64,000 nucleotides of DNA from Maridesulfovibrio zosterae DSM 11974 (GTDB lineage Bacteria > Desulfobacterota > Desulfovibrionia > Desulfovibrionales > Desulfovibrionaceae). The notes below the pieces were generated by a model that worked only from the letters and a program-made list of their open reading frames with translations, did no database searches and was not told where the DNA came from. A program made the translations under genes and the position numbers. Where the stretch lies: positions 62,001 through 126,000 of the forward strand of contig NZ_AUDC01000011.1 of the NCBI RefSeq assembly GCF_000425265.1, given 5' to 3'. Position 1 is the first letter of the stretch; every line of letters begins with the position of its first letter. Shown in pieces: positions 19,427 to 29,200 of the stretch.

Positions 19427-21499
19427 TTAAGCGATGCTCACGAAAGAACTGGTCCAGACGGACAGGCCGGTACCGGATTCAGTGCTGACAGTGAGAATTT
19501 TGGAGATGTTATCGCCTTTACCGCTTGAGTATACGTCCCATGCGGTGTGACCGAATCCAAGAGGAGCGGCAATGACATCATTCATCACGCCTTCGTTAAT
19601 ATGGATTCTTGCGACACATTCTCCGCCTGCTCCGGACAGCTTAACCTTAGCTCCTTCAGACTTGCCTAATTTCTTGGCAGTCTTTGCATTGACCTGAACC
19701 AGAAGATCTTTGCCATACAGCTCGTTCTTGCTGACCAGTACAACGTTCAATGGCGGAATAGCCATTGTGGAGGAGCCATTAATAAGCTTGGAGTAAGGGG
19801 CAAAAGCTATCTCCCCACCTTTTGGCATTGAAACAGCTTTAGACAGTACAGATGCTGCAAACTTAATAGAACCGGATTCTGTCGAATCAGAAACAAAAGC
19901 AGCCCCTTCAATCAGAGAATCCCAATCTGCACCTGCTTTTTCGGCTTTAGCCTGAAAAAGAAGTTCAGCAGATTCGTATCCAAGATCAATCCCCATACCA
20001 GAGGCAACACTTAGAATAACATCAACTGTTGCCTTGCTGTTATACATAGGCTCTGTAACAGGAGCACATGCACTGAGCATTGCAGCACCGACACCGTAAG
20101 GAGTCTGCGCATCTTCAAAACACTCATAGCTGGTGGGATTCGGCATAATCAAATCAGCTGTTGAAGCTGTTTCGTCCATGAAAGTGCTGAAACTTACCAG
20201 AAAAGGAACCTTAGCCAGAGCAGAAGCCATAGCTTCGGTCTGAGGCAGAGAGTAAACCGGATTCGCAGCATAAACCATCATGACATCAGGAGTAGCTACT
20301 TTTCCGGCAGCTATACCTGCAAGATACCCTGCAAAGTCTTTAGCAGCCAGTTCAGAACGATCAATTGCAGATTCTACCGCTTTAGGCAGATTAGGAAGAA
20401 TCTTCATTCCCCCCTTTTCATTAATACGCCCAAGCAGCATATTTACAGCTGAAGCAGCAATCACGTCTGCTGCACCTGCGCCTGCGCCGAATTCAGACCC
20501 GGCGACAACGACAGGAGCGGAAGCAGAGCTAAGCTGTTTGGCAATAGCGGCCATATCTGCGCCGGTAACACCAATTGCTTTTTCTACCTTATCAGGAGTG
20601 AATCTGGACATTACCAGAGTCTTGAAGTCATCAAAGTCAGAAACTGAAGCTGAGGCACCTGATTTAAGCAGATGAAAAGCAAGTCCGAGACAGAATATTG
20701 CGCCTGTTCCGGGAACTATCGGAATCCACTTATCACTTGCTGCAGCTGTGTTGTTAAGGAAAGATCCTGCATAGAAATACTTAGTTGTAATTTCTCCGCC
20801 GGTAGGACGACTTTCAGAGTAAACACGCTGGTTTCTAACAACCGGGCCCCATGAATCCATTGCGTCAGCACCTACAAACAATACCAGGTCAGCATTATCC
20901 AGATCATAACCGATCTGACCTTTGCCCCCCATACTGCTTAATGCCACGGCAGCGCCCTGCTCTTCACTGGGCATGAGATAACAGTCACTGCTTCCCATTT
21001 CAGTTGCAAAACCGGAGAGGACTTCGCTTGTGGTTCCAGTATTATCACCGGAAACAACTGCGAGTTTGCCTTTTTGCCCTTTCACGGCTGCGAGTTTCTC
21101 GGAAAGCATTTTTTCAGCATCTTCCCAAGAAATAGATTCGTACTTGCCATCCCCGACCTTTTTCATTGGACCATTTATACGGGAAGGACTGTACATGAGC
21201 TGGGGTCCGCTTGCGCTGATAGGATCGACGCCTCCCTTGCTCATTTCATTTTCTCCATTGCCTTTTGTTAAATAAGGGCTGCCACCAACGGATTTTACAA
21301 TCTCCGCACAAGGTGAAGCTCCGAATTTAGACAATGAAGCCTGTTCTGTGATTGCACCGTATTTCAGTCTGGGAATCCACGACCAGTTCTGAGACCAGAT
21401 AGATGCATCATCTAAAGATTTCCAAATTACAGGGGTGAAGAGTGAACCAACCACACCACCTGTGACCAATTGAATAAAAGTTCTGCGATCAATACCCAT
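19427..21499 (-). CDS. qrcB: Menaquinone reductase, molybdopterin-oxidoreductase-like subunit
   Basis: 690 residues. The N-terminus MGIDRRTFIQLVTGGVVGSLF is a Tat signal (RRTFIQL), so the subunit is folded before export. The body resembles the molybdopterin oxidoreductase family (VVSGDNTGTTSEVLSGFATE, ADLVLFVGADAMDSWGP, a C-terminal molydopterin-dinucleotide-binding-like barrel with NELYGKDLLVQVN). Published work on Desulfovibrio Qrc describes this subunit as lacking a metal and acting as a structural or electron-relay part; the sequence here fits that family. It lies between qrcA and qrcC. Confidence 0.93.
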   Translation of the reverse strand: MGIDRRTFIQLVTGGVVGSLFTPVIWKSLDDASIWSQNWSWIPRLKYGAITEQASLSKFGASPCAEIVKSVGGSPYLTKGNGENEMSKGGVDPISASGPQLMYSPSRINGPMKKVGDGKYESISWEDAEKMLSEKLAAVKGQKGKLAVVSGDNTGTTSEVLSGFATEMGSSDCYLMPSEEQGAAVALSSMGGKGQIGYDLDNADLVLFVGADAMDSWGPVVRNQRVYSESRPTGGEITTKYFYAGSFLNNTAAASDKWIPIVPGTGAIFCLGLAFHLLKSGASASVSDFDDFKTLVMSRFTPDKVEKAIGVTGADMAAIAKQLSSASAPVVVAGSEFGAGAGAADVIAASAVNMLLGRINEKGGMKILPNLPKAVESAIDRSELAAKDFAGYLAGIAAGKVATPDVMMVYAANPVYSLPQTEAMASALAKVPFLVSFSTFMDETASTADLIMPNPTSYECFEDAQTPYGVGAAMLSACAPVTEPMYNSKATVDVILSVASGMGIDLGYESAELLFQAKAEKAGADWDSLIEGAAFVSDSTESGSIKFAASVLSKAVSMPKGGEIAFAPYSKLINGSSTMAIPPLNVVLVSKNELYGKDLLVQVNAKTAKKLGKSEGAKVKLSGAGGECVARIHINEGVMNDVIAAPLGFGHTAWDVYSSGKGDNISKILTVSTESGTGLSVWTSSFVSIA

Positions 21500-21512
21500 T
21501 GCAGTCCCTCAC

Positions 21513-22064
21513 TTACTTATGGCAGACGTAACATGCGTTGCTGGTACCAACTTCCGCATGACAGCGTTCACACTGCCACATCTTCATGGTCTGCTTGCTG
21601 TAACCGCTTATTCTGTTTTCGTAATACGTCGGCAGCGTGTTGCTGTTGCCTACGTCGGGATGGCAATCAGTACACTCGAAGCCTTGGTGCGCCATGTGTG
21701 AAAAGTATACGTTGTCCGGCTGATACTGATAAACCAGCCAAGGAACTTCAACGCCCTTCTGCAGGTATTCAGTCACATAAACTTCTTCAGCTTTTGTTTC
21801 GCCGAGCATGTCTTCATGACATTCAGCACACTTCTCATTGGAAGGGAGACCTGCAAAGGATCCATCTTCCATAAACGTGTGACATGACTCACAGTCCATA
21901 CCCTCACCTTCAACGTGAACCTTGTGACTGAAATCAACAGGCTGAGTTTTCTGGCTATAAATAACCTGCGGGAAAACCCACCAACCGATGATCAGGCTCG
22001 CAAGGACACCGATGAAGAAAGGAAGAACTCCTCCACATTGCTTCGATGTTCTTTTTTCCTCCAT
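21513..22064 (-). CDS. qrcA: Menaquinone reductase, multihaem cytochrome c subunit
   Basis: 183 residues from the ATG at 22064 (an in-frame ATG at 22121 has no ribosome binding site; this one has purines close by). Residues 14-31 form a membrane anchor (LPFFIGVLASLIIGWWVF); the rest is periplasmic. I count five CxxCH haem sites: CESCH, CAECH, CTDCH, CERCH and CYVCH. The family is described as hexahaem, so a sixth site would have to be non-canonical. It receives electrons from the tetrahaem cytochrome c3 pool and is the first gene of qrcABCD. Confidence 0.92.
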   Translation of the reverse strand: MEEKRTSKQCGGVLPFFIGVLASLIIGWWVFPQVIYSQKTQPVDFSHKVHVEGEGMDCESCHTFMEDGSFAGLPSNEKCAECHEDMLGETKAEEVYVTEYLQKGVEVPWLVYQYQPDNVYFSHMAHQGFECTDCHPDVGNSNTLPTYYENRISGYSKQTMKMWQCERCHAEVGTSNACYVCHK

Positions 22065-22145
22065 AACCTCGCCCCACTGCTCCTTAAGTTTTGTGAAACA
22101 TAAACAACCAATTAACGCCATTTCTTAAAATAGAGAATCTTTCTA

Positions 22146-22151
22146 TGTCAA
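22146..22151 (-). promoter_or_regulatory. Possible -35 element of the qrc promoter
   Basis: TTGACA reads on the - strand upstream of qrcA, with the A/T-rich TTAAGA 17 bases downstream as a poor -10. Only the -35 is a good match. Confidence 0.3.
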
Positions 22152-22254
22152 GAGAATATGAAACTTTTCACAAACTCACCAACACAAAAAAGACCCTATA
22201 TTCAGCCAAACGGGGTGCGTGAAACAAGTTAGAACTTATCTTACGCAGATCAAT

Positions 22255-22806
22255 TTAAAAATCGAACGGGGACTCAAACTGAGCCAGTGAAGGGAGAACC
22301 CTGTCTTTATCAGAAAGCACAGGATTACTTGTATTCCAGTCAATTGCGAGGTCAGGGTCATCCCAGCGGACTCCGTCTTCGCTACCGGGGGCATACCCGG
22401 AATCAACCTTATACATGAACTCACATTCTTCAGTTAAGGTTTCATAACCATGAGCAAAACCTTTAGGGATAAACAGTCTGCGAAAGTTCTCCGCAGATAG
22501 TTCAATTTTGAACAATCTCAAATAAGTCGGTGAACCTTTTCTAAGATCCACAACTACATCATTGACTGCCCCTCTGGTTACCCAGACAAGTTTTGCCTGT
22601 GCATGAGGAGGCATCTGCAAATGCAGTCCGCGAATAACACCTATCCCTGATGAGTATGCATGGTTATCCTGTACAAAATCAGTAGGTAATCCATTTTCTG
22701 CAAAGACTTCCTTGTTAAAGCTTTCCAGAAAAAAACCCCTATCATCCCGAAACACTTTTGGCTCAATAACCATAAGTCCCGGAAACTCAGTCTCAATCAA
22801 ATTCAT
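22255..22806 (-). CDS. rfbC: dTDP-4-dehydrorhamnose 3,5-epimerase
   Basis: 183 residues from the ATG at 22806, which follows GGAGGA; a longer frame from 22905 lacks a site and only adds non-homologous sequence. It epimerises dTDP-4-keto-6-deoxyglucose in L-rhamnose synthesis. Family marks are the N-terminal RDDRGFFLESF, catalytic His62 in GVIRGLHLQ, DLRKGSPTY, and IPKGFAHGYETL. No other rhamnose genes (rfbA, B, D) are next to it, so it is a stand-alone gene here. Confidence 0.93.
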   Translation of the reverse strand: MNLIETEFPGLMVIEPKVFRDDRGFFLESFNKEVFAENGLPTDFVQDNHAYSSGIGVIRGLHLQMPPHAQAKLVWVTRGAVNDVVVDLRKGSPTYLRLFKIELSAENFRRLFIPKGFAHGYETLTEECEFMYKVDSGYAPGSEDGVRWDDPDLAIDWNTSNPVLSDKDRVLPSLAQFESPFDF

Positions 22807-23065
22807 GCATTCCTCCAGCCAGAAAAACATCCAGTTCCTGACAATAACTCGTTCCCCCAAAATTAATTGAGAATTAACCGAGATCAAGAAATGATACAAC
22901 CTCATTTTTCACTTGTATTGAATATTTTTTAATTATTTTGGGGTTACTCCTATTATTCACTTTTCTTTCGCCGTCTGATAACCTTAGGTAAGTTTCAATT
23001 GAGGTTAGGTTATACATACGGACATTGTTCTGTTTTTCACAAATATTTTACCCGGAACTCAGCCA
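22807..23065. other. Intergenic region between divergent rfbC and cvpA
   Basis: About 260 bases. An A/T-rich block around 22915-22960 and a TATACA near 23010 may belong to the cvpA promoter, but no paired -35 is clear. No RNA gene is seen. Confidence 0.4.
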
Positions 23066-23626
23066 ATGGAAACATCAGGAATAGCACTTAATTCTCTAGA
23101 TATCATATTGATAGTTATTGCCGCAGCTCTCGTCTTCAGAGGGTTGCTCCGCGGAATAGTACGTGAAGCAATTTCTGTTTTCTCTTTGATCTTAGGTTTT
23201 TATCTGGCAGCAAAATATCATCAGGACTTAGCTCCTTATTTTGCGAACTTTTTTGATGGTCCTGGAACAGTCAAAGCTTTCAGTTATCTCTCAATAATCA
23301 TAGCAACTTTACTCGTTGCTTATCTTGTTGGGACAACTATCAAAAAGATATTGACTGTCACGATGTTAAGCTGGGCGGATCAGGTACTTGGTGGAATTTT
23401 AGGATTAGCTGAAGCTGTCATGATTGGCGGTATTATTATTGTTGTATTAAACAGCTTCACGCCGAATTCAGAATTTCTCACAAAATCAAAACTAGCCCCG
23501 AAAGTAATGTCTACAGCGAGCTTTTTTATCAGCTTTGCTCCCGACAACGTACTAGATTCACTGGACATAAAATCTATGTTCCCCGAACACTCTGAACTTT
23601 CAACCCCATTAAGCGATATTATCTAA
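23066..23626 (+). CDS. cvpA: CvpA-family inner membrane protein
   Basis: 186 residues with four predicted helices and the CvpA opening LDIILIVIAAALVFRGLLRGIVREAISVFSLILGFYLA. The rest has VAYLVGTTIKKILTVTMLSWADQVLGGILGLAEAVMIGG, which is the family's LGGxxGxxxG region. Members are linked to colicin V export and envelope stress; the biochemical role is not known. The mazG start codon follows the stop directly, so cvpA and mazG form one operon. Confidence 0.88.
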   Translation: METSGIALNSLDIILIVIAAALVFRGLLRGIVREAISVFSLILGFYLAAKYHQDLAPYFANFFDGPGTVKAFSYLSIIIATLLVAYLVGTTIKKILTVTMLSWADQVLGGILGLAEAVMIGGIIIVVLNSFTPNSEFLTKSKLAPKVMSTASFFISFAPDNVLDSLDIKSMFPEHSELSTPLSDII

Positions 23627-24394
23627 ATGAGTAACAAATCACTTGAAAAATTACGGGATGTAATAGCACAACTTACAGGGCCCGACGGATGTCCATGGGA
23701 CATGAAGCAAACCCCGAACTCTTTGTGTGATTATGTCATTGAAGAGGCATTTGAACTGGTTGAAGCTATCCGAGCTGATGACAAGCAAGAAGCAATGGAA
23801 GAACTTGGCGATGTTATGTTTCTGCTATTATTCATTGCTGAGCGCTATGAAAAAAGCGGTTCATTTACACTTGCTGAAGCAATTGACTCAAGTTCAGCCA
23901 AGATGATTCGCAGGCATCCGCATGTTTTTGCTGATTGCAAAGTCGAAGATCAGGAAGAACTTTTACGCAACTGGGAAAAAATTAAACGCAGTGAGAAGAA
24001 GGACTCTGATAAGATATTTGACTCCCTTCCCAAGGGTTTGCCTCCCCTCCTTAAAGCCTACCGTATAAATGCTAAAGCAGCACGCAGTGGTTTTACATTT
24101 GAATCTGATGAACAATGCATCAAACAGCTCGAAAGCGAATGGCAGGAATGGGATAAAGCTTTAAAAGCCGAAGACAATAATGCAAGCGAAGAAGAATTCG
24201 GAGATTACCTTTTTGCATTAATTGAACTAGGCCGCCGCAAAGGCATCAAGGCAAACAGTGCCTTGGATAAGACAAATAATAAATTCCTGGATAGGTTTTC
24301 AAAAATGGAAGATCTAGCCAAAGAACAAGGCAAAGATGTTTCTGAAATGGAATTAACTGAGCTAAATGAACTTTGGAACAAGATAAAAAGCTAA
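23627..24394 (+). CDS. mazG: Nucleoside triphosphate pyrophosphohydrolase
   Basis: 255 residues with two MazG domains in tandem. It hydrolyses (d)NTPs to NMP and pyrophosphate in the cytoplasm. The first domain has PDGCPWDMKQTPNSLCDYVIEEAFELVEAI and the metal-binding EELGDVMFLLLFIAE; the second has KQLESEWQEWDKALK and EEEFGDYLFALIELGRR. The ATG abuts the cvpA stop. A strong terminator follows. Confidence 0.94.
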   Translation: MSNKSLEKLRDVIAQLTGPDGCPWDMKQTPNSLCDYVIEEAFELVEAIRADDKQEAMEELGDVMFLLLFIAERYEKSGSFTLAEAIDSSSAKMIRRHPHVFADCKVEDQEELLRNWEKIKRSEKKDSDKIFDSLPKGLPPLLKAYRINAKAARSGFTFESDEQCIKQLESEWQEWDKALKAEDNNASEEEFGDYLFALIELGRRKGIKANSALDKTNNKFLDRFSKMEDLAKEQGKDVSEMELTELNELWNKIKS

Positions 24395-24412
24395 TCCTGA
24401 CTTAGTATTTAG

Positions 24413-24446
24413 AAAAATCCCCGGTCTGTATCAGGCCGGGGATTTT
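24413..24446. terminator. Terminator of cvpA-mazG
   Basis: AAAATCCCCGG pairs perfectly with CCGGGGATTTT, followed by TTCT on the + strand. Confidence 0.88.
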
Positions 24447-24519
24447 CTGTTACTGACCCTTTATTTATGAGAAAACCGTCCACAATATAAATAAATATTA
24501 ATTTTTATTATTTTATATC

Positions 24520-24546
24520 TAAAGTATTCTATATTTCTTCCGATAC
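24520..24546 (+). promoter_or_regulatory. Sigma-28 (FliA) promoter
   Basis: TAAAGTAT at 24520-24527, 11 bases, then TCCGATAC at 24539-24546, against the consensus TAAAGTTT-N11-GCCGATAA. Spacing is exact and three bases differ. It sits 45 bases before the start codon of the small motility-type gene. Confidence 0.6.
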
Positions 24547-24590
24547 GACTGATAAGCGCGTTTATCACCCTTCTACCGGAGGGGACTATT

Positions 24591-24800
24591 ATGGACGTAT
24601 CTGGTATTACTTCAGCGGCTGCAACAGTAAATGCCGCAACAGATAAACAGTTGTTCGGAGCTCAGGTAGTAACCAAGACTCTCGACTACATGAATTCCAA
24701 TCAGTTCAATTCATCAAACAATAGCGACTATGATTTCCAGAAAAGCGTTCTCGGCGCCAAATATTCAGGCGTTGGAGTCATTGCAAACATTAAAACGTAG
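24591..24800 (+). CDS. Small YjfB-like putative motility protein
   Basis: 69 residues with a strong ribosome binding site (GGAGGGG). MDVSGITSAAATVNAATDKQLFGAQVVTKTLDYMN resembles the YjfB_motility family (short proteins opening with MDI, then a helix ending in a KxLD motif). The rest is Asn/Ser-rich. The upstream sigma-28-type promoter supports a motility role. The GGAGGGG lies in a possible hairpin (24568-24584), so translation could be controlled. The molecular function is unknown. Confidence 0.62.
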   Translation: MDVSGITSAAATVNAATDKQLFGAQVVTKTLDYMNSNQFNSSNNSDYDFQKSVLGAKYSGVGVIANIKT

Positions 24801-24826
24801 AAAGGCAGTATGCGCGCTCAAAAGAT

Positions 24827-24856
24827 GAAACCCGGCTAATTCAGTCGGGTTTCTAA
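24827..24856 (+). terminator. Terminator after the YjfB-like gene
   Basis: GAAACCCGGCT pairs with AGTCGGGTTTC (one G-U pair) around a 5-base loop, followed by TAATTT. Confidence 0.75.
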
Positions 24857-25052
24857 TTTATCCCCCCAAAGTCACCTGCATAATTTACCAATAAGTATTT
24901 TATATACAAATATTTTGATAGATATATACTAAATTGATATCATAAATTAAATTCAACTATTTCTAAGGCAGCTTGTTATAAGCAAGTAAAAGTCGTATCG
25001 GCTACTACTCGCTATTACCCAAAACGCAACACATACAATGGAGAAAATATTC

Positions 25053-26066
25053 ATGCTACGCATCCTACAGCTAGGCTTTATCCTTGCGCTAGTAATATGG
25101 TTTCCAGTTGTATCATCTGCGAGTACAGCCCATATTGAAAAACTTTCAGGAACAGTAGAACGATGTATTGCAGGACAAAAATTATTCAAGCATGCAAAGA
25201 TAGGTGGAGAAATAGAGAACGGCGATATCATACGTACAGGACCTGACGGAAAGGCTGTTCTTCGTCTTATCGACGGCTCCACGATGAGTTTTGCAGAAGA
25301 AAGTGAGTTTATGCTGGGCAACGAGTTGGACGGATCAAAAAAGAATTTGATCGGCACATTTTTCAGAGGAGTAGTAAGAGCCGTTCTTACAAAGCAACCG
25401 GGGTCATATATTGCAACTCCAACCGGCGTTATCGGTATCAGAGGAACTGATATCACACTGACACACAGTGGCAAGATGGGCTTCTATTTTCTGGATGAGG
25501 GAGGTGTCGGTATTAAAACAAACAAAACCACTGTTCTACTTGATGCCGGAAACATGACAGCCAGCTATGCAGGACGAAAAGCCTTGCCTCCATCTTCGTT
25601 CATAAAATCATCAGGACTTGCCGAAGCCAGAAGCACATTATCTGCCCTGACCTCTGTAGAAATTCCTTCATCACTGAAAGACCATACTCTTCTAAACGAA
25701 ATCCTTGCCCGCTGGGTAATCAACTACGCTCACTATCTGGCTGAATCAGGCCAACTTGACGATGCTGAAACAGCCCTTCTTATTGCTGAGGATATGACAG
25801 GACGCCACGCAGTGGAAGGAGAAATATTGCTCCAGATAGGTGGATTGTATTTTTACCGTTTCAAAGATGTGAACAGCGCGCTGAGAGCCTACCAGAAAAT
25901 CATCAATGAATATCGGGAAACAACGTATTTCGAAAACGCATTATTCGGTGTCATTCGCTGCTATCATTTGCTTGAACAACCTAACAAGACCAAAGAATAT
26001 ATACAGCTATACAAAAAACTGTTTCCAAGCGGAAAACATCTCCAGGAATTGGATGCACTTATGTGA
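25053..26066 (+). CDS. Exported FecR-domain protein with C-terminal TPR-like repeats
   Basis: 337 residues from the ATG at 25053, which has GGAGA 8 bases upstream; an ATG at 25038 overlaps that site. Residues 1-24 are a signal peptide (LRILQLGFILALVIWFPVVSSAS). A FecR-type periplasmic domain follows: GTVERC, GGEIENGDIIRTGPDGKAVLRLIDGSTMSFAEESEF, then ATPTGVIGIRGTDITLTH. The last 130 residues are helical TPR-like repeats (INYAHYLAESGQLDDAETALLIAED, YRFKDVNSALRAYQKIINEYRETTYFENA). There is no FecI-type sigma factor next to it, so it is more likely a cell-envelope or scaffold protein than a siderophore sensor. Confidence 0.75.
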   Translation: MLRILQLGFILALVIWFPVVSSASTAHIEKLSGTVERCIAGQKLFKHAKIGGEIENGDIIRTGPDGKAVLRLIDGSTMSFAEESEFMLGNELDGSKKNLIGTFFRGVVRAVLTKQPGSYIATPTGVIGIRGTDITLTHSGKMGFYFLDEGGVGIKTNKTTVLLDAGNMTASYAGRKALPPSSFIKSSGLAEARSTLSALTSVEIPSSLKDHTLLNEILARWVINYAHYLAESGQLDDAETALLIAEDMTGRHAVEGEILLQIGGLYFYRFKDVNSALRAYQKIINEYRETTYFENALFGVIRCYHLLEQPNKTKEYIQLYKKLFPSGKHLQELDALM

Positions 26067-26106
26067 TGCGTAGGCTGTAAAATTTATTTTTAATTATGGC
26101 GCAAAC

Positions 26107-26138
26107 GAAAAAATAGCCCTGACTTTTCAGTCAGGGCC
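26107..26138 (-). terminator. Terminator outside the left end of the mobile element
   Basis: A perfect 9-bp stem (26116-26124 with 26129-26137) is followed on the - strand by Ts (A-run 26108-26113). It lies just outside the left att site, so it was probably the original terminator of tRNA-Ser and now ends the 1247-codon cargo gene. Confidence 0.8.
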
Positions 26139-26150
26139 TAATGTACATTC

Positions 26151-26173
26151 TGGCGGAGAGGGAGGGATTCGAA
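26151..26173. repeat. Left attachment site (23-bp repeat)
   Basis: TGGCGGAGAGGGAGGGATTC plus GAA, identical to the 3' end of tRNA-Ser(UGA) at 39224-39246, including the CCA end. The tRNA-like sequence stops after 23 bases, as expected for a duplicated att core. Confidence 0.92.
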
Positions 26174-26225
26174 TAGATATGGTAAGAGTTTGTTTTAATG
26201 GAATTTAGAGGGCTATATTTTTGTG

Positions 26226-26245
26226 GTTACTCAGGGAGTTACTCA
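26226..26245. repeat. Left arm-type integrase sites
   Basis: Two direct GTTACTCA copies (26226-26233 and 26238-26245), 12 bases start to start, 53 bases inside the left core. The same motif with the same spacing is at the right end. Confidence 0.65.
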
Positions 26246-26260
26246 TATTTATGAAAAAAA

Positions 26261-29200
26261 TTAAATTTCTTTTAACAACCCTTTGTCCTTTAACCAAGAA
26301 TCAAGACAATCAATCCTTACAAACTCTGTTTGTACCTCAGGAGACATGTTACGCATAAACGGCATTAAATCTGCTGTCACATACAGCTGATATATTTCAG
26401 GTCGCGACTGATTAACTGCAACAGGCCAACCAAGTAACTCTCGCAAATAATCAATATTTTCTTCTAAAAAAGATCTACGCTTTTCAATCTTCGCTAAATG
26501 ATTTTTTTTCGCCGCATAAATATAATCCCTAAGACGTCTAGCATCTTTAAGACAAAAAGGAGCTTTATTATACTTACACTCTATGGTTAACCATATATTA
26601 GCATCAGGCCAATAAGAGAGAACATCATAATCCCCGACATCAGCAAAACCTTCTTTAGGATACCTACTATGGAAATCAACTCCCTTTTCCAAATATTGAG
26701 TCGACCGCCTGACTACCTTTTCAGCTTGAGATTCAAGCCTTTTCTCAGTTCTCTTTTTATACCCTCTTACAATTTTATTTATTTCTTCAAAATCAAAACT
26801 TCCGGGCAGACAGCCTTTGTTAATATTGCCTATCCAAATCATATAAGCTTTATATACAGAAACAACTCCCCAAACTAGGGAACCATTTCCAACACTTGAT
26901 AATGGCCTGATAGAACACCTATGTAACCGCTTACTATGTTCCCAAATAGGAACATCGGCTTCAACTTGATCTCGGCCAGCTAATTTACGAATTTTGCTTG
27001 GATCTAAAGTTAAAAAATCAACAATAGCGTGTAGTTCATCAGAACAAACATCTAAAAAATGATCTTTTAATATAGTTACAATCTCCAGCTTATCACCACT
27101 ATATACAATTTTATCCTTATCTAGCCCCGCTGTAGCTGCCCAATTAGCTATAAGACTCATTGCCTTAATCATATTAGTGAATGTAAAATTCAAATCTGAC
27201 AAAAAGGCCACATCAATTGATTGCATAAACTCAGCATCAGCAGACTCAACTAAATCAGATTTAGTTACTCCCACTCCCATCTCCAACTGTGCCAATTCTC
27301 GAGAATAGCTTTTCCCATTGTATACGGATGTTGGGGGATAAACTACCTCTGGAACATAATCATGATTAATACTAATGCTGCATTGCTCAAGATCATTATG
27401 CAAAATATCGCTGGCTTCATACAACACCAACAGCCAATCAATGTACCCAATTATAGATCTAGCATCATCCTCAAACATTTCAATTTTACCATGACTTTTA
27501 CTGCTCAGTGCGTACTCCAAAAGATATCGATAGTTACGAGCTATTTTAATATACTCTTCTTTTTTATCAGCAAATTCTTTCGCCACATCATAATTTGTCA
27601 CATGAGTTTGACTCAGAGCAGCTTTTTCTTTAACAAGATCCATTTTATAATATGCTATATTACATTGTAGTGTAGCTAAAAGAACTATAGATTTAACTTC
27701 ATAATTTAAAATTAATTCATGTACTATTTTTCTAAACTCGTCACGCGCAGAGCTTATTATACTTTTTGCCTCTGATCCTTCATATTCACCTGGACTTACA
27801 CCTAATTTATTATAAATTTTTGCTAACTCTTTTCTAGCCAGCTTGTAGTCTACAGGTTCAGGTTCTATCAAATTGAATAGTTCTGGAACTTCATAATCAA
27901 ATTTCATAGTACCGAGAGCACATCTTAACCTCCATGAAGAACTCTCTTCTATATCTTTAATCAAATTATCATCAACAGTTTTGCCAATTTTTCCATTAAT
28001 ATATTGAACAAAATTACTTGTAAAACTGGCCTGAAAGGATGAATCCTTTGCATCGTATATTTCATTCTGTATCTGATCTATATTTAATATCAGGTCTACA
28101 AAAACAATATCTTCATCATACACCTCAACCTTACCCCATGAATATAATGAGAGCGCATTAATTTCATCAGTAAATGTATTCTTCCTGGCTAAATTGAAAC
28201 CATTCGCTAAACAATTAACCGTCAATTGTTTGTAGTTAAAAATAGCTAAAGAAGAAATCATCGCACGCCGTTGAGAAAGAGCATCAGCAAATACCTCAAT
28301 TAAGAACTCAAGCAACTTACCATTATGCAAATCTAAATCGTTTAAGGCAAAGTCAAAAACAAAATGAATTGTACAATTTGCAATTTTAGTTGACCAAGCT
28401 ATTTTTGATAATACTTTTGGTTGAAGACAGATAATTCCATCATAACCACTAGCAACACTCCAACGATTGTACTTATCAGGAAAATTATCAGGAGCATTTT
28501 CCCATCTTTTTTTTAATTCTTCATAACGCCAGTCCCCCCCTAATAACGGCGGGAGCACCACCTTCCCATCAAAGACGCCATCAACTAAAACTGAATGCGA
28601 GCTTCGAAAAGCCGCAAAGTTATCTACAAGCCCAACGATGCCGGGGAAAATCGTATTTTCATTTTCATCAATAAATGTCCAAAATGCATCCAACTCACTT
28701 ATATTTTCAATTGAATCTGTGATGGTTATAAAATCAGGCAATGGTATTACTCTTGCTGAAGTTCTCGGAAGCGGAAGCATTCCCAGATTGGTTGAAACTT
28801 CACTTAAAACATAAATTCTTTTTACAACATCCGCTCTTGCACACTTCCCTTCTGCATCACACAACATTATAGGATTATCATCGCGCAAATTTTTTATCCC
28901 CCACCGCTCTCCAACACTTAAAACGCTATTTATCTTGCTATCCAAAAGATTAATATGACCCACTTGATCCCTAGAAATAGGAATAATAAAATATATATTT
29001 GAATCAGATTTGATTATTGTTGATATTGGAGTTTCTACCTTCATATTATCATTAAACAAAAAATATGGCCCAGATAAAACCTGCGGAAAAGAGGAATATA
29101 AATATTTAGAAATTGAACTACTAATATTAACCTTGCTTTTAGTAGAAACATTTACTCTATTCCAATAGCAAATCACGGCATCTACAGAATCTCTCAATAA

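Noticed and set aside
20280-20675. 131-codon + strand ORF inside qrcB
   Set aside because: It mirrors the alanine/serine-rich qrcB in the other strand; no start signals.
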